This document shows, one piece after another, positions 9,497 to 17,878 of a DNA stretch of 64,000 bases. The translations under genes were made by a program, and so were the position numbers. This stretch comes from Bradyrhizobium ottawaense (GTDB lineage: Bacteria > Pseudomonadota > Alphaproteobacteria > Rhizobiales > Xanthobacteraceae), in NCBI RefSeq assembly GCF_002278135.3, contig NZ_CP029425.2:1650001-1714000 (forward strand). The letters are read 5' to 3'. Position 1 is the stretch's first letter. Every line of letters begins with the position of its first letter. The notes under the pieces are model-generated. The model made no database searches. It was not told the DNA's origin and saw nothing but the letters and a program-made list of their open reading frames with translations.

Positions 9497-9931
9497 ATGA
9501 CAGGTGCGACTGATCCGTTTTCTGCCTCGATCATTCCGTTCGAGGTCCCCGAGCAGATGCGTGCGTTCGCCGAAAAGGGCGTGTCGCAGGCCCGCGAAAA
9601 CTACGCCAAGTTCAAGGACGTGGCCGAGAGCCACAACGGCACCGTCGAGGCCGTGTTCACCTCGGCCAGCAAGGGCGCGAGCGAATACACCGCCAAGCTG
9701 GTGGAGTTCATGAAGGCCAACACCAGCGCCCAGCTGGACTTCGCCCAGCAGCTGTTCGGCCTGAAGTCGCCGGCGGAAGCGCTGGAGCTGTGGACCGGCC
9801 ACACCCGCACCCAGCTCGAGACCCTCCAGTCCCAGGCCAAGGAGCTGGTCGAGCTCACCCAGCGCGTCGCCGCCGAGACCGCCGAGCCGATCAAGGCCAG
9901 CGCCTCGAAGTTCTACAAGCCCGCCGCCTGA
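9497..9931 (+). CDS. Phasin family protein
   Basis: A 144-residue, wholly helical protein of the phasin family that coats polyhydroxybutyrate granules. The start region (PFEVPEQMRAFAEKGVSQAR) is the classic phasin opening, followed by heptad-rich helices (SKGASEYTAKLVEFMKANTS; AQLDFAQQLFGLKSPAEALE). There is no signal peptide. The ATG follows GTGAGGGACAACC. It is monocistronic with its own terminator. No PHB synthase or PhaR gene is near. The family call is secure; actual granule binding is inferred. Confidence 0.93.
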   Translation: MTGATDPFSASIIPFEVPEQMRAFAEKGVSQARENYAKFKDVAESHNGTVEAVFTSASKGASEYTAKLVEFMKANTSAQLDFAQQLFGLKSPAEALELWTGHTRTQLETLQSQAKELVELTQRVAAETAEPIKASASKFYKPAA

Positions 9932-9957
9932 GCGGTGAGGCAGGTTTGAACTGGCGA

Positions 9958-9985
9958 AACCCGGGCCAAGCGCCCGGGTTTTTCT
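9958..9985 (+). terminator. Rho-independent terminator after phasin
   Basis: AACCCGGGC-CAAG-CGCCCGGGTT forms a stem followed by TTTCTTT, 27 bp after the phasin stop. Confidence 0.85.
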
Positions 9986-10026
9986 TTGCCTCTCCCGCTT
10001 GCGGGTATGCTGGTAGCCACGAAGGT

Positions 10027-10112
10027 CGTCATGCCCGGGCTTGTCCCGGGCATCCACGTTCTCAGTGCCGCGCGCAAAGGCGTGGATGGCCGGGCCAAGC
10101 CCGGCCATGACG
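10027..10112. repeat. Intergenic inverted repeat, family A
   Basis: Second clear copy of family A: CGTCATGCCCGGGCTTGTCC at the left is mirrored by CCGGGCCAAGCCCGGCCATG at the right. It occupies the gap between the phasin terminator and tRNA-His; the rest of 9986-10357 shows no gene. Confidence 0.88.
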
Positions 10113-10357
10113 ATGTGGGAGCCTGAGCGCCTAAAGCTTCAGCGTCACACGCGGTGCCCTGCTCGAGCGGACGGCGGGCAGCGTAACCCCTCGATGCCCG
10201 CCATCAAGCCCGATTTCGTCGCATCGACGGCGATTTCAGCTGGTTTTTCGCCCCATTGCGGCCTTGCCAAACCGGGCCGTTGCACCTAGTTTCCGCCCCG
10301 TCCAGCCCCCTAGGTCGACGGCCTTTTCAGGTAGCCCCGAGGGCGGCTCGCCAGGAT

Positions 10358-10434
10358 GCAGTTGTAGCTCAGTTGGTTAGAGCGCCTGTCTGTGGAACAG
10401 GAGGTCGGTGGTTCGAGCCCACCCAACTGTACCA
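10358..10434 (+). tRNA. tRNA-His (anticodon GTG)
   Basis: A complete 77-nt cloverleaf. Acceptor arms GCAGTTG/CAACTGT pair with G1-U72 at the end; the anticodon stem CCTGT/ACAGG holds loop CTGTGGA with GTG at 10392-10394; the T arm GGTGG-TTCGAGC-CCACC is perfect; CCA is encoded at 10432-10434. The discriminator is A73 and position -1 is T, so the G-1 that marks most tRNA-His is absent. Lack of G-1 with A73 is known for alphaproteobacteria. Confidence 0.97.
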
Positions 10435-10612
10435 GCGCCTCCACGTCAGCCATCCAGCTTGTCGAACGGTCTGAGATCAGCAGCTCTCCTGAAGCCAAGT
10501 CACTTTAATCAAAGATTGAACGTGCATGCGTCTCAACCGGCTTCTCGGATTGGGACTGAGCGCTCTATCGTCTTCGCATTGGGCCGAGGCTCGTTGGTCG
10601 TCGGGGTGGTGC

Positions 10613-11050
10613 ATGATTGGTGGAGCTTCGGAGAAAGTAGGGGGCGCGAGCCGCCCGGATAGTGTCATTTGGTACGAGCGCCTGGCTGGTGCGGCGCTTG
10701 TCACGGGCTTGGGGTCGGCTGCTGCGAATCCCGCCAGCCTCGCCAAGTACTACAGCCTGTATCCAATCGGCTATCCGATCATGTTCCTTTGCTCCATCTT
10801 AGGGCAGTCGCTTTGGATTTGGCTGATTGCGCGAAAGCGACAGAATTGGGCTCGCTGGATCAGTCTCGTCATGGTCATTATCGGAATTCCGAGCGTCATC
10901 ATCGACTTCGACGAACGTTTCCGGCTCAACGCTGTTGCGGCGATCCTCTTTCACATCGGATATCTATTGTTGGTAGTCGCCGTGGTGCTGCTCTTTCGCA
11001 GCGACGCCCGCCAGTGGTTCTCGCGCGCGCGTGTCGCGCCAGACGTCTAA
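10613..11050 (+). CDS. Small multi-pass membrane protein, function unknown
   Basis: A 145-residue protein with about four hydrophobic segments: near residues 22-40 (LAGAALVTGLGSAAANP), 52-72 (IGYPIMFLCSILGQSLWIWL), 82-102 (WISLVMVIIGIPSVIIDF) and 112-132 (FHIGYLLLVVAVVLLF). The open frame runs 29 codons further upstream, but ATG 10613, preceded by GGGGTGG, was chosen because the upstream residues look non-coding. I do not recognise a named domain. It follows tRNA-His and is alone on this strand; base composition is slightly less GC-rich than its neighbours, hinting at accessory DNA. Confidence 0.7.
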   Translation: MIGGASEKVGGASRPDSVIWYERLAGAALVTGLGSAAANPASLAKYYSLYPIGYPIMFLCSILGQSLWIWLIARKRQNWARWISLVMVIIGIPSVIIDFDERFRLNAVAAILFHIGYLLLVVAVVLLFRSDARQWFSRARVAPDV

Positions 11051-11483
11051 CGATTGTGTTGCTCTTTCAGTAGCGTCCCTTGCGATATATTTTCAACGTT
11101 CCCGGAAAATGAAGTGCCGCGAGTACTGCTCATGCAACGGAGTAAGCACTGGTCGAGCCGCGGCAAAGACGGAAGAACTTTCATTGTCAGTTAAGCGCAC
11201 TGTCACCGTAATTCGGAGCGATATTTTCATGCATTCGCCGGGCGATAGTTTCCGCCTGAACGCATGGGTGCCGCAGCCGTAACGCAAGCAGGGAATTGCG
11301 GTGAGGGTGCACGAAAGACGTTTGCGCGGACAGTGCACCAAACCCTCGACGCGGGGAGTGCCCCATCCGCAACGCTGTTCAAAGCCAATTCTGTCCGCCG
11401 TCACCGTAGCTCCTCGTTCCGCAATGCGCTATCGGTAGTGAACCAAAGACGTTCAAGGACCAACAAGCCAGGCAAAAACCATC
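11051..11483. other. Intergenic region before the TenA-like gene
   Basis: 433 bp with no convincing gene, no strong hairpin and no copy of the local repeat families. It is comparatively AT-rich (GATATATTTTCAACG; GCGATATTTTCATGC), so it probably contains the promoter of the next gene. Short open frames here lack ribosome sites and codon bias. Confidence 0.4.
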
Positions 11484-12167
11484 GTGAGTTTCTTCGAGCG
11501 TCTCAAGACAGAAGCATCCGTTGAGTGGCGGGCCTACACCGAACATCCCTTTACGAACGGATTGGCGGACGGCTCGCTCTCTGAAGCTGCGTTTCGTCAC
11601 TACCTCGTTCAGGATTACCTGTTCCTCATCGAGTTTGCTCGCGCCTACGCGCTCGCGGTCTACAAGTCGCCCAGGCTTGCCGACATGCGTGAAGCAGCGG
11701 CCGGCCTGTCGGCCATCCTCGATGTCGAGATGAACCTGCATGTGAAGCTCTGTGCCGATTGGGGCCTATCCCCGGCCGATCTTGAACAGGCCCCTCCGGC
11801 GGCCGAGATGCTGGCCTATACACGCTACGTGCTCGACGCTGGAATGCGCGGCGATCTGCTGGCACTCAAGGTGGCGCTTGCCCCCTGCGTGATCGGGTAC
11901 GCCGAGATCGCAACGCGGCTCGCCTCGCGACCCCATGCGGACGCTGCGACGAACGCCTATCGCGTCTGGATCGCGGAGTACGCCGGCGTGCCGTACCAGG
12001 AGGTCGCTGCCAAAGCCCGTGCGCACCTCGACCATCTCGCCGATCTCTACGCCACGCCGGCCCGCGAGGCCGAGCTGACTGCGATCTTCAAGGAAGCCAC
12101 CCGGCTCGAGGCAGACTTCTGGGAGATGGCCTGGCGCGAGGGCCAGCGTGTTGCCGAGTTACGGTGA
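11484..12167 (+). CDS. TenA family protein (thiaminase II / aminopyrimidine aminohydrolase-like)
   Basis: A 227-residue all-helical TenA-fold protein. TenA hydrolyses aminopyrimidine breakdown products of thiamine so the HMP moiety can be salvaged. Visible family features: FTNGLADGSLSEAAFRHYLVQDYLFL near 20-45, ILDVEMNLH near 75-83, and APCVIGYAEIA near 132-142, whose Cys occupies the position of the active-site cysteine of the TenA-C group; ADFWEMAW near the C-terminus carries the conserved Glu/Trp region. The start codon is GTG. No other thiamine gene is near, so the physiological substrate is uncertain. Confidence 0.88.
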   Translation: MSFFERLKTEASVEWRAYTEHPFTNGLADGSLSEAAFRHYLVQDYLFLIEFARAYALAVYKSPRLADMREAAAGLSAILDVEMNLHVKLCADWGLSPADLEQAPPAAEMLAYTRYVLDAGMRGDLLALKVALAPCVIGYAEIATRLASRPHADAATNAYRVWIAEYAGVPYQEVAAKARAHLDHLADLYATPAREAELTAIFKEATRLEADFWEMAWREGQRVAELR

Positions 12168-12202
12168 CAGTGCGCGAAACTCCTACGGAGCTGCATCCCG
12201 CC

Positions 12203-12607
12203 TCACGCAATCATCGCCTTGATCTGCGCCGTGTCCGCAAACTCGATCAGCTCGGCGATTTTGCCATCCTGAAATCTGAACAGGTCCAGGATCTCGGTGC
12301 TGAAAGTCTTTCCGCTCGGATTGTATCGAACGAGAACCCGGGAATGGACTGCAACGCGATCCCCGTCGACCAGCTCAGCCAGGATCTCGCGGCTTTCGAA
12401 GCCGAAGGTGGCAGTGAACTGAGTGAAAGCCCCGCGCAGGGTCGGGTGCCCCTCCATGCGTCCCGTCAGTTCGAGCGCACCCTTGTCGCCCATCAAGGTG
12501 AAGTGGCCGTCGGGATGAAAAGCCGCCACCAGGCCTTCGACGTCGCCGTCGCCGCGCGCGGCGTAGGCGGTCCTGATCAATGCGAGCATGTCTTCGCGCT
12601 GTGCCAT
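12203..12607 (-). CDS. NTF2-like / SnoaL-like protein
   Basis: A 134-residue protein of the cone-shaped NTF2 fold. Typical elements: an N-terminal helix (MLALIRTAYAARGDGDVEGL), then VAAFHPDGHFTLMG, a central sheet (REILAELVDGDRVAVHSRVLVRY) and the C-terminal DLFRFQDGKIAELIEFAD, the most recognisable SnoaL segment. Members are small-molecule isomerases, hydrolases or binding proteins; no substrate can be assigned. It is convergent with the TenA-like gene (36 bp between stops). ATG is preceded by AGGGAGGGGCAC on the minus strand. Confidence 0.85.
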   Translation of the reverse strand: MAQREDMLALIRTAYAARGDGDVEGLVAAFHPDGHFTLMGDKGALELTGRMEGHPTLRGAFTQFTATFGFESREILAELVDGDRVAVHSRVLVRYNPSGKTFSTEILDLFRFQDGKIAELIEFADTAQIKAMIA

Positions 12608-12691
12608 GTGCCCCTCCCTGAAACACGTATCAGGGCAGCCTAGCGACCTTCGCGTGTAAAGGCAAAATCTTCGAGACGATGCTGCGCGTGC

Positions 12692-13630
12692 TCAGCGCGC
12701 CACCACCCAAACCACCACCGGCAGCGTCGCCGCCGCCAGCAGCGTGCCCAGCGCCACCGCCCCCGACACCGGGTTCACCAGCCGCTGATACTGCACCGCG
12801 AAGATGTACGCATTCGCGCCGGTCGGCATTGCCGCGAACAGCACGACGACACCGGCGGCCAGCGGCGGCAGGTCGAGCAGCTTTGCCAGCACGAACGCGG
12901 CCGCCGGCATCGCCGCCAGCTTGAGCGCGCACATCACCAAGATGCTCAGCTTCTCGCCCTTCACCTCGAAGCGGAACAGGTTGATGCCGAGGGCGATCAG
13001 CGCCGTCGGCGAGCCCGCCTGCGCGAGCAGCTCGATGGTGCGGTCGACGACCGGGGTGAGGCCGAGGCCGGTAAAACGCCAGACCACGCCAAAGCCGATC
13101 GCCAGCATCAGCGGGTTGCGGGCGAGGTCCGTGAGCACCGGCCAGATCACCGACAGGGCCGAGCCGGTCCGCTTGCGGTTGACCAGCTCCATCTGCAGGA
13201 TGCCGCAGAGCCAGAGCAGCGGCGTGTTCACCGACAGGATCAGGGCCATCGGTCCGGCGGCCTCATTACCCAGCGCCGAGAGCGTCAGGGGAATGCCGAG
13301 CATCACGATGTTGCCGTAGACCGAGCCGATCGCGAACACGACGCCGTCCTCGCGATCTTCCCGCGGCGCGCGGAGCAGCGCGGAGATCGCGAGCGCCGCG
13401 ATCCAGATGACGGCCAGCGCGCCGTAATAGGCGCCCCACATCCTGTAGGGGCTGACATCGGGGAATTCCGACACGACGATGGTGCGGAACAGCAGCGCTG
13501 GGATCGCGATGCTGAAGGCGAATTCGCTGATGCCCTTGTGCGCGGCCTCGGAGACGAAGCGAAACAGCACCGCGGCATAGCCGGCCGCGATCAGCGCAAA
13601 CACCGGCGCGACGATCAATAGCGTGGCCAT
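12692..13630 (-). CDS. AEC family transporter (auxin efflux carrier type permease)
   Basis: A 312-residue inner-membrane permease with about ten hydrophobic segments split into two five-helix halves, as in the AEC family, whose bacterial members carry malate, malonate or other small acids. Landmarks are LLFRTIVVSEFP near 45, IGSVYGNIVMLGIPLTLSALG near 101-121, and the second-half FAAMPTGANAYIFAVQY near 270, equivalent to the conserved P-x-x-x-N-A/S of the family. It is followed on the same strand by nothing close; the neighbouring lyase/CoA-transferase pair makes an organic-acid substrate plausible. Confidence 0.88.
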   Translation of the reverse strand: MATLLIVAPVFALIAAGYAAVLFRFVSEAAHKGISEFAFSIAIPALLFRTIVVSEFPDVSPYRMWGAYYGALAVIWIAALAISALLRAPREDREDGVVFAIGSVYGNIVMLGIPLTLSALGNEAAGPMALILSVNTPLLWLCGILQMELVNRKRTGSALSVIWPVLTDLARNPLMLAIGFGVVWRFTGLGLTPVVDRTIELLAQAGSPTALIALGINLFRFEVKGEKLSILVMCALKLAAMPAAAFVLAKLLDLPPLAAGVVVLFAAMPTGANAYIFAVQYQRLVNPVSGAVALGTLLAAATLPVVVWVVAR

Positions 13631-13636
13631 GCGCCG

Positions 13637-13720
13637 CTACGACCCCAGTCCGATGATCCGGCGTGCCATCCGCCCATTGGCATAGTCGATCATCTTGCCT
13701 TCCAGCGTCACCGCCCCTGA
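13637..13720 (-). pseudogene. Duplicated 3' fragment of the HpcH/HpaI-CitE lyase gene
   Basis: These 84 bp decode on the minus strand to SGAVTLEGKMIDYANGRMAR then RIIGLGS and a TAG stop. The end of the intact lyase at 15361-16281 reads QGAVTLDGKMIDYANVRMAR then RIIALGS and stop. At DNA level 13631-13716 and 15355-15440 differ at about ten positions (roughly 88 percent identity), including the shared GCGCCGCTACGACCCCAG at the end. No start or upstream coding sequence is present, so this is a remnant, in direct orientation with the intact copy. Confidence 0.88.
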
Positions 13721-13913
13721 TGACAGGAGCAGTGCTTGATGACGGTGATAGTCCACAAGAACGCCCGCACCGCAGAGTGCACGTTAGCCGCAAGGCAGAC
13801 CAAAGACAATTTGTGCACCGCCACCGTAACCGATCTCTCACGTAGAAATCGGGTAGAAGTCCCGGGAAAGCGGCCGGACGGCAATTGCTTGAGGGCAATC
13901 TCGTGTAACCTGA

Positions 13914-15080
13914 ATGCATTCTCTGATCGATTTGGATCCCATGCCCCTTGCTGCCGACCGTCTCCTCGCTGCCGTCGAAGCGATCTACGATACAGCAGCG
14001 AGCCCATCACTCTGGCCATCCGCTCTTGGCAAGATCGCAGGCTGCTTCGATGACGCCGGCGCGATCCTGCAATGGCGAAGGGACGACGGGGCCTTCGGAG
14101 CCATCGCCTCCGAAAGCCTCGCGCCGGCGCTCACCGACTATGGGACGCGTTGGGCGCAGCACGATTTCAAGGCCGAACGTTGCATCTCGGCCGGCCTTTA
14201 CGTCAGCGGCGAGCCCTTCACCGATCGACACATCGGCCCGATCGACGACGCCTACCTCAACCATCCGTTCAGCAGGGAATTCCTTGCAAGGCACGGTTTG
14301 GGCTGGTTCGGATCGATCGGGGTGTCACCCGACCCCCGGATCATCGTGGCTCTCAGCGTGCAGCGAGCCTTCGCCAGGCCGCAGTTCTCCGACGCCGAGC
14401 TGGACCTGATAGCGACGCTCGGGCGCCATGCCGAGAAATCGTTGCGGCTGTCGATCAGGCTGCTTGATACCGAACTGGCCAATCTGGGCCTCGGCGACGC
14501 CCTCGCGCGGATCGGCATCGGCGTGTTCGCGCTGGACTCGTCGGCGCGTGTGCTGTTCGCCAATCCGGTGGGGGAGAGCCTTCTCGGCGAGGTGTTCGAC
14601 CTCGTGAACGATCGTCTGCGTGTTCGTATGGTGGCGAGCCGGGCGCCGTTCGAGGCCGCCATGACGCAAACGCTTCGCGCCGAGGCGCGCGATCTGCTGG
14701 CCGAGCCGAGACCCATTCTCGTCGAGGCGAGTGCAACAGGCCGGCGTTTCGTCATCTACCTGCTCCCGATCACCGCCGGCGCACTTTCAGACGGCCATTT
14801 TCTGACCCGCACGCGAGCGATCGTGCTCGCGATCGAGCAGAAATCTGCCGAGCCTCCGGATCCCGCCATCGTGCGGGACATCCTGGGCTTGACGCTCGGG
14901 GAGGCCAGGATCGCCTCGCTGGTGGGCTCGGGCGTTCCGCCGAAACAAGCTGCGGGCCGGCTCGGGATTGCCGAAGACACGGCGCGCAATGTGCTGAAGC
15001 GCGTATTTCAGAAGCTCGGCATATCCAGGCAAAGCGAGCTCGCGGCGCTGCTCGGCCGGCTCGTGTTGCGAGGGCCTTGA
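13914..15080 (+). CDS. LuxR-type helix-turn-helix transcriptional regulator
   Basis: A 388-residue regulator. The first 320 residues form an uncharacterised sensor region (PAS-like segment IGVFALDSSARVLFANPVGE near 203-222). The last 65 residues are a LuxR/GerE DNA-binding domain: LTLGEARIASLVGSGVPPKQ then AAGRLGIAEDTARNVLKRVF and QKLGISRQSELAAL. No receiver domain is present. Two starts are possible, ATG 13914 or ATG 13941 (MPLAADRLLAAV); neither has a strong ribosome site. It lies between the lyase remnant and the intact lyase gene, divergent from the remnant, so it may regulate the lyase/CoA-transferase pair or the AEC permease; that is inference. Confidence 0.87.
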   Translation: MHSLIDLDPMPLAADRLLAAVEAIYDTAASPSLWPSALGKIAGCFDDAGAILQWRRDDGAFGAIASESLAPALTDYGTRWAQHDFKAERCISAGLYVSGEPFTDRHIGPIDDAYLNHPFSREFLARHGLGWFGSIGVSPDPRIIVALSVQRAFARPQFSDAELDLIATLGRHAEKSLRLSIRLLDTELANLGLGDALARIGIGVFALDSSARVLFANPVGESLLGEVFDLVNDRLRVRMVASRAPFEAAMTQTLRAEARDLLAEPRPILVEASATGRRFVIYLLPITAGALSDGHFLTRTRAIVLAIEQKSAEPPDPAIVRDILGLTLGEARIASLVGSGVPPKQAAGRLGIAEDTARNVLKRVFQKLGISRQSELAALLGRLVLRGP

Positions 15081-15150
15081 ATCACCGGCCTTGTAGCACC
15101 GGTCTTGCATCCTGGTGCACCCACCATATGAGAGTGATTTCGCCGTGGCC

Positions 15151-15282
15151 ATCCTTCGAGACGCCCGCCGTTGGCGGGCTCTCAGGATGAGGACCGAGTG
15201 CCCTGCGCTGGTTTCAACGGGTTCGATTGCCGCCTAGCCTCATCCTGAGGAGACCGCGAAGCGGGCGTCTCGAAGGACGAGG
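15151..15282. repeat. Intergenic inverted repeat, family C (CATCCTTCGAGACGCCCGC type)
   Basis: A 132-bp inverted repeat. ATCCTTCGAGACGCCCGC at the left is mirrored by GCGGGCGTCTCGAAGGA at the right, with inner CTCAGGATGAG and CTCATCCTGAG arms. Related copies lie at 62656-62778 and 63531-63666; a short fragment (GTCATCCTGAGG) is near 26240. Confidence 0.9.
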
Positions 15283-15360
15283 CGCTTGCTCCGATGTCCC
15301 CGCGAAGCATATGCGATAGCCCTGCTCGAAGGGGGCGTCGGGAATGGCTCGTAAGCGCCG

Positions 15361-16281
15361 CTACGACCCCAGGGCGATGATCCGGCGCGCCATCCGCACA
15401 TTGGCGTAGTCAATCATCTTGCCGTCGAGAGTCACCGCGCCCTGGCCTTGCGCCTCCGCCTGCTCCATGGCTTCGACGATCCGCCGCGCCTGGGCCAGCT
15501 CCTGGTCCGACGGCATGAACGCGCGCAGCGTCGGTTCGATCTGGTCGGGATGGATGACCTGCTTGCCGTCAAAACCCATCGCCGCGGCCTTTTGCGCAGC
15601 GCTTTCGGTGAGCCTGGCATCGCGGAACGCGCCGCAGGGGCCGTCGATGGCGTGAAGGCCGAACGCGCGGGCGGCGACCAGAAGGCGCATCATCGGGTAG
15701 GCAAGCAGGTCGAGCGGGGCAGAGGCATAGCCGCTTTGCGCCGATCCGACATGGCGGTAGCCATCCGGCGACACGCCGATGTCGGAGGAGCGGGCGCCGA
15801 TCGACGCCGCGAAATCGCCGACGCCGAGATGCAGCGCGGCGACGCTGTCGTGACATGCGGCGAGCGTGTCGACATTGACGAGACCGAGCGCAGTCTCGAT
15901 CAGCAATTCCAGCGCGACCGGCGAAGCGCGATCCGGCGCGGCGGCGCGCAGCTGATCGGCGATCGCAACGATGTCGCCGGCGCGCTCCGCCTTCGGCACG
16001 ATCACCGCATCCAGCCGGGGAAGCATCGCCAGCGCGCGGATCTCCTGCGCGATGAAGCGGCTGTCGGCGGCGTTGACCCGCACCGTGACGCGCTTGTTGC
16101 CCCAGTCGAGCGAGGAGAGGGAGCGAACGGCTTCCTCCAGTGCGAGGCTTTTCTCCGATGGCGGCACCGCGTCTTCGAGATCCATGAAGACCGCGTCCGC
16201 AGCCGAGGCCGCTGCCTTGGCGACGAGACGGGAGCGATGCGCGGGGACGGCGAGGTAAGCCCGCGTTGGCCGTTGTGCCAT
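15361..16281 (-). CDS. HpcH/HpaI aldolase / CitE-type CoA-ester lyase
   Basis: A 306-residue TIM-barrel lyase of the CitE/malyl-CoA/citramalyl-CoA lyase family. Visible: DAVFMDLEDAVPPSEK near 27-42 (metal-site acidic residues), VRVNAADS near 66, AVIVPKAERAGDI near 90-102, ELLIETALGLVNVD near 125-138 (conserved Glu) and LHLGVGDFAASIG near 150-162. The start was set at ATG 16281 (MAQRPTRAYLAVPAH), 3 bp after the stop of the CoA-transferase gene, so the two are coupled. A CoA transferase followed by a C-C lyase of this type activates and cleaves dicarboxylic acids such as citramalate, itaconate-derived citramalate or malate. The exact substrate is inferred only. Confidence 0.88.
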   Translation of the reverse strand: MAQRPTRAYLAVPAHRSRLVAKAAASAADAVFMDLEDAVPPSEKSLALEEAVRSLSSLDWGNKRVTVRVNAADSRFIAQEIRALAMLPRLDAVIVPKAERAGDIVAIADQLRAAAPDRASPVALELLIETALGLVNVDTLAACHDSVAALHLGVGDFAASIGARSSDIGVSPDGYRHVGSAQSGYASAPLDLLAYPMMRLLVAARAFGLHAIDGPCGAFRDARLTESAAQKAAAMGFDGKQVIHPDQIEPTLRAFMPSDQELAQARRIVEAMEQAEAQGQGAVTLDGKMIDYANVRMARRIIALGS

Positions 16282-16283
16282 CG

Positions 16284-17450
16284 TCAAATGTCCTTCGCCA
16301 GCCCGAGTTCGCGGAGGATGGCTTGATTGTGCTGCCCCAAATCCGGCACCGGATCCATCCGCGGCTCGACGCCTGGAATGGTGAGCGCGGGCAGGAAGCT
16401 CATCACCGGCCCGCACGGCGAGCCGACGCTCTGCACCCGCGAGCGCGCGCGGAGCTGCTCATGCTCCAGAAAGGCCTCGACCGAATTCAGATGCGCGTTG
16501 GCGATCGCGGCCTCATCCAGCAGGCGCAGCACCTCCTCGCTGGTCATCGCGGCAAAGCGCTGCTCGATATGCGCCTGCAGATCGTCGCGGTTCTGCATGC
16601 GCAGCGGATTGGTGCGGAAGCGCAGGTCGTCGGCGAAGCCGGCGTCGCCGAGCACGATGCGGCACAGCGAGCGCCATTCGCGATCGTTCTGGATGCCGAA
16701 GAAGATGGTGTTGCCGTCGCCGACCCGGAACGGGCCGTAAGGCGCGATCGTCGCGTGCCTGGCCCCGGTTCGCGGCAGCGGCCGTCCCGTGCTTTGCGTG
16801 TAGAAGGCGGGATAGCTCATCCAGTCCGTGATGGAATCGAATAGCGAGGCCTGAAAGGCGGTGCCCTTGCCGGTCCGCTCGCGACGGTACAGCGCCATCA
16901 GCACGCCGTTGAGGATGTACATGCCGGTGGCGATGTCGACCACCGACAGCCCGACCTTGGCCGGCTCCGCCTCGGTGCCGTTGATGGCGAGAACCCCGGC
17001 CTCGCACTGGACCAGCAGATCATAGGCCTTCTTGTCGCTGTAGGGGCCGCCAGTGCCGTAGCCCGACACGTCGCAGGCGATGATGCGCGGATGTCTGCGC
17101 AACAGCGATGCGGCATCGAGGCCGAGCCGCTCGGCAGCGCCGGGCGCCAGGTTCTGGATGAACACATCGGCCTGCGGCAGCAGGGCGTCGAGCACCTTGC
17201 GGCCGTCCTCGCTCTTGATGTCGATGGCGAGGCTTTCCTTGGAGCGGTTGGTCCAGACGAACTGGCTCGACATGCCGTTCATCACGTGGTCGTAGTCCCG
17301 GCAGAAATCCCCAGTGCCCGGCCGCTCGATCTTGATCACCCGCGCGCCCCAGTCGGCGAGGTGCCGGCTGGCCAGCGGCGCTGCGATCGCCTGCTCGAGC
17401 GAGACCACCGTGACGCCCGACAGCGGCAGATCCGCTTCATTCCCTTCCAT
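16284..17450 (-). CDS. CaiB/BaiF (family III) CoA transferase
   Basis: A 388-residue family III CoA transferase. It moves CoA between acids through an aspartyl-CoA thioester; the catalytic Asp is D144 in KKAYDLLVQCEAG. Other family marks are VVSLEQAIAAPLASRHLADWGARVIKIE-type N-terminus (about 15-42), TGDFCR, the RSKESLAID block near 69 and SLFDSITDWMSYP near 219. It starts the two-gene unit with the downstream lyase (2-3 bp spacing). The combination suggests activation of a branched or hydroxylated dicarboxylate before cleavage. Ribosome site GAGGAAGCGATCGCA lies 5' of the ATG. Confidence 0.9.
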   Translation of the reverse strand: MEGNEADLPLSGVTVVSLEQAIAAPLASRHLADWGARVIKIERPGTGDFCRDYDHVMNGMSSQFVWTNRSKESLAIDIKSEDGRKVLDALLPQADVFIQNLAPGAAERLGLDAASLLRRHPRIIACDVSGYGTGGPYSDKKAYDLLVQCEAGVLAINGTEAEPAKVGLSVVDIATGMYILNGVLMALYRRERTGKGTAFQASLFDSITDWMSYPAFYTQSTGRPLPRTGARHATIAPYGPFRVGDGNTIFFGIQNDREWRSLCRIVLGDAGFADDLRFRTNPLRMQNRDDLQAHIEQRFAAMTSEEVLRLLDEAAIANAHLNSVEAFLEHEQLRARSRVQSVGSPCGPVMSFLPALTIPGVEPRMDPVPDLGQHNQAILRELGLAKDI

Positions 17451-17878
17451 TGCGATCGCTTCCTCTCGTGCGCTTTCCGACCAGCGCAGGAGACAGGCCG
17501 ACCACCCACGCGCATCTTCTTGATGACGACATCATGCCCCCGTTTTGCCCGACGAGTCAAATTCGGCTTCGTTAAATCCTAAGTCGTGAAATGCGTAACG
17601 ATTGCTGCGACTTGGCTACTGTGCATGGGGTTGTTTTCGCGTTTTTTGTGGGGCGGGGCACTCTTTCCTCGCGCACAGCTGTCATCCCCCGGGCCTCCAT
17701 GTGGTCGTCATGCCCGGGCTAAACGACATGCCCGGCCATGACGTCGTGGACAGCTAGCGGAAGTCTGCCCCATCCTGTTGCCAAGACCGCACAGGTCCGA
17801 CCTTTCGCATCTGCCCTCGTTGCCAACGAACCGCCGTTCACCCACTATTCCCTCCGACTCGACATGTTGGGGGGATCG
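17451..17878. other. Intergenic region with a degenerate family A repeat
   Basis: 428 bp with no convincing gene. A worn copy of family A is visible at about 17699-17745 (GTCATGCCCGGGCT ... ATGCCCGGCCATGACG), much shorter than the others. The rest is a divergent promoter region with a moderately AT-rich block (17560-17660). Confidence 0.45.

Noticed and set aside
13736..14053. Plus-strand frame before and overlapping the LuxR gene
   Set aside because: No ribosome site, no domain, and it overlaps the start of the LuxR regulator in another phase.
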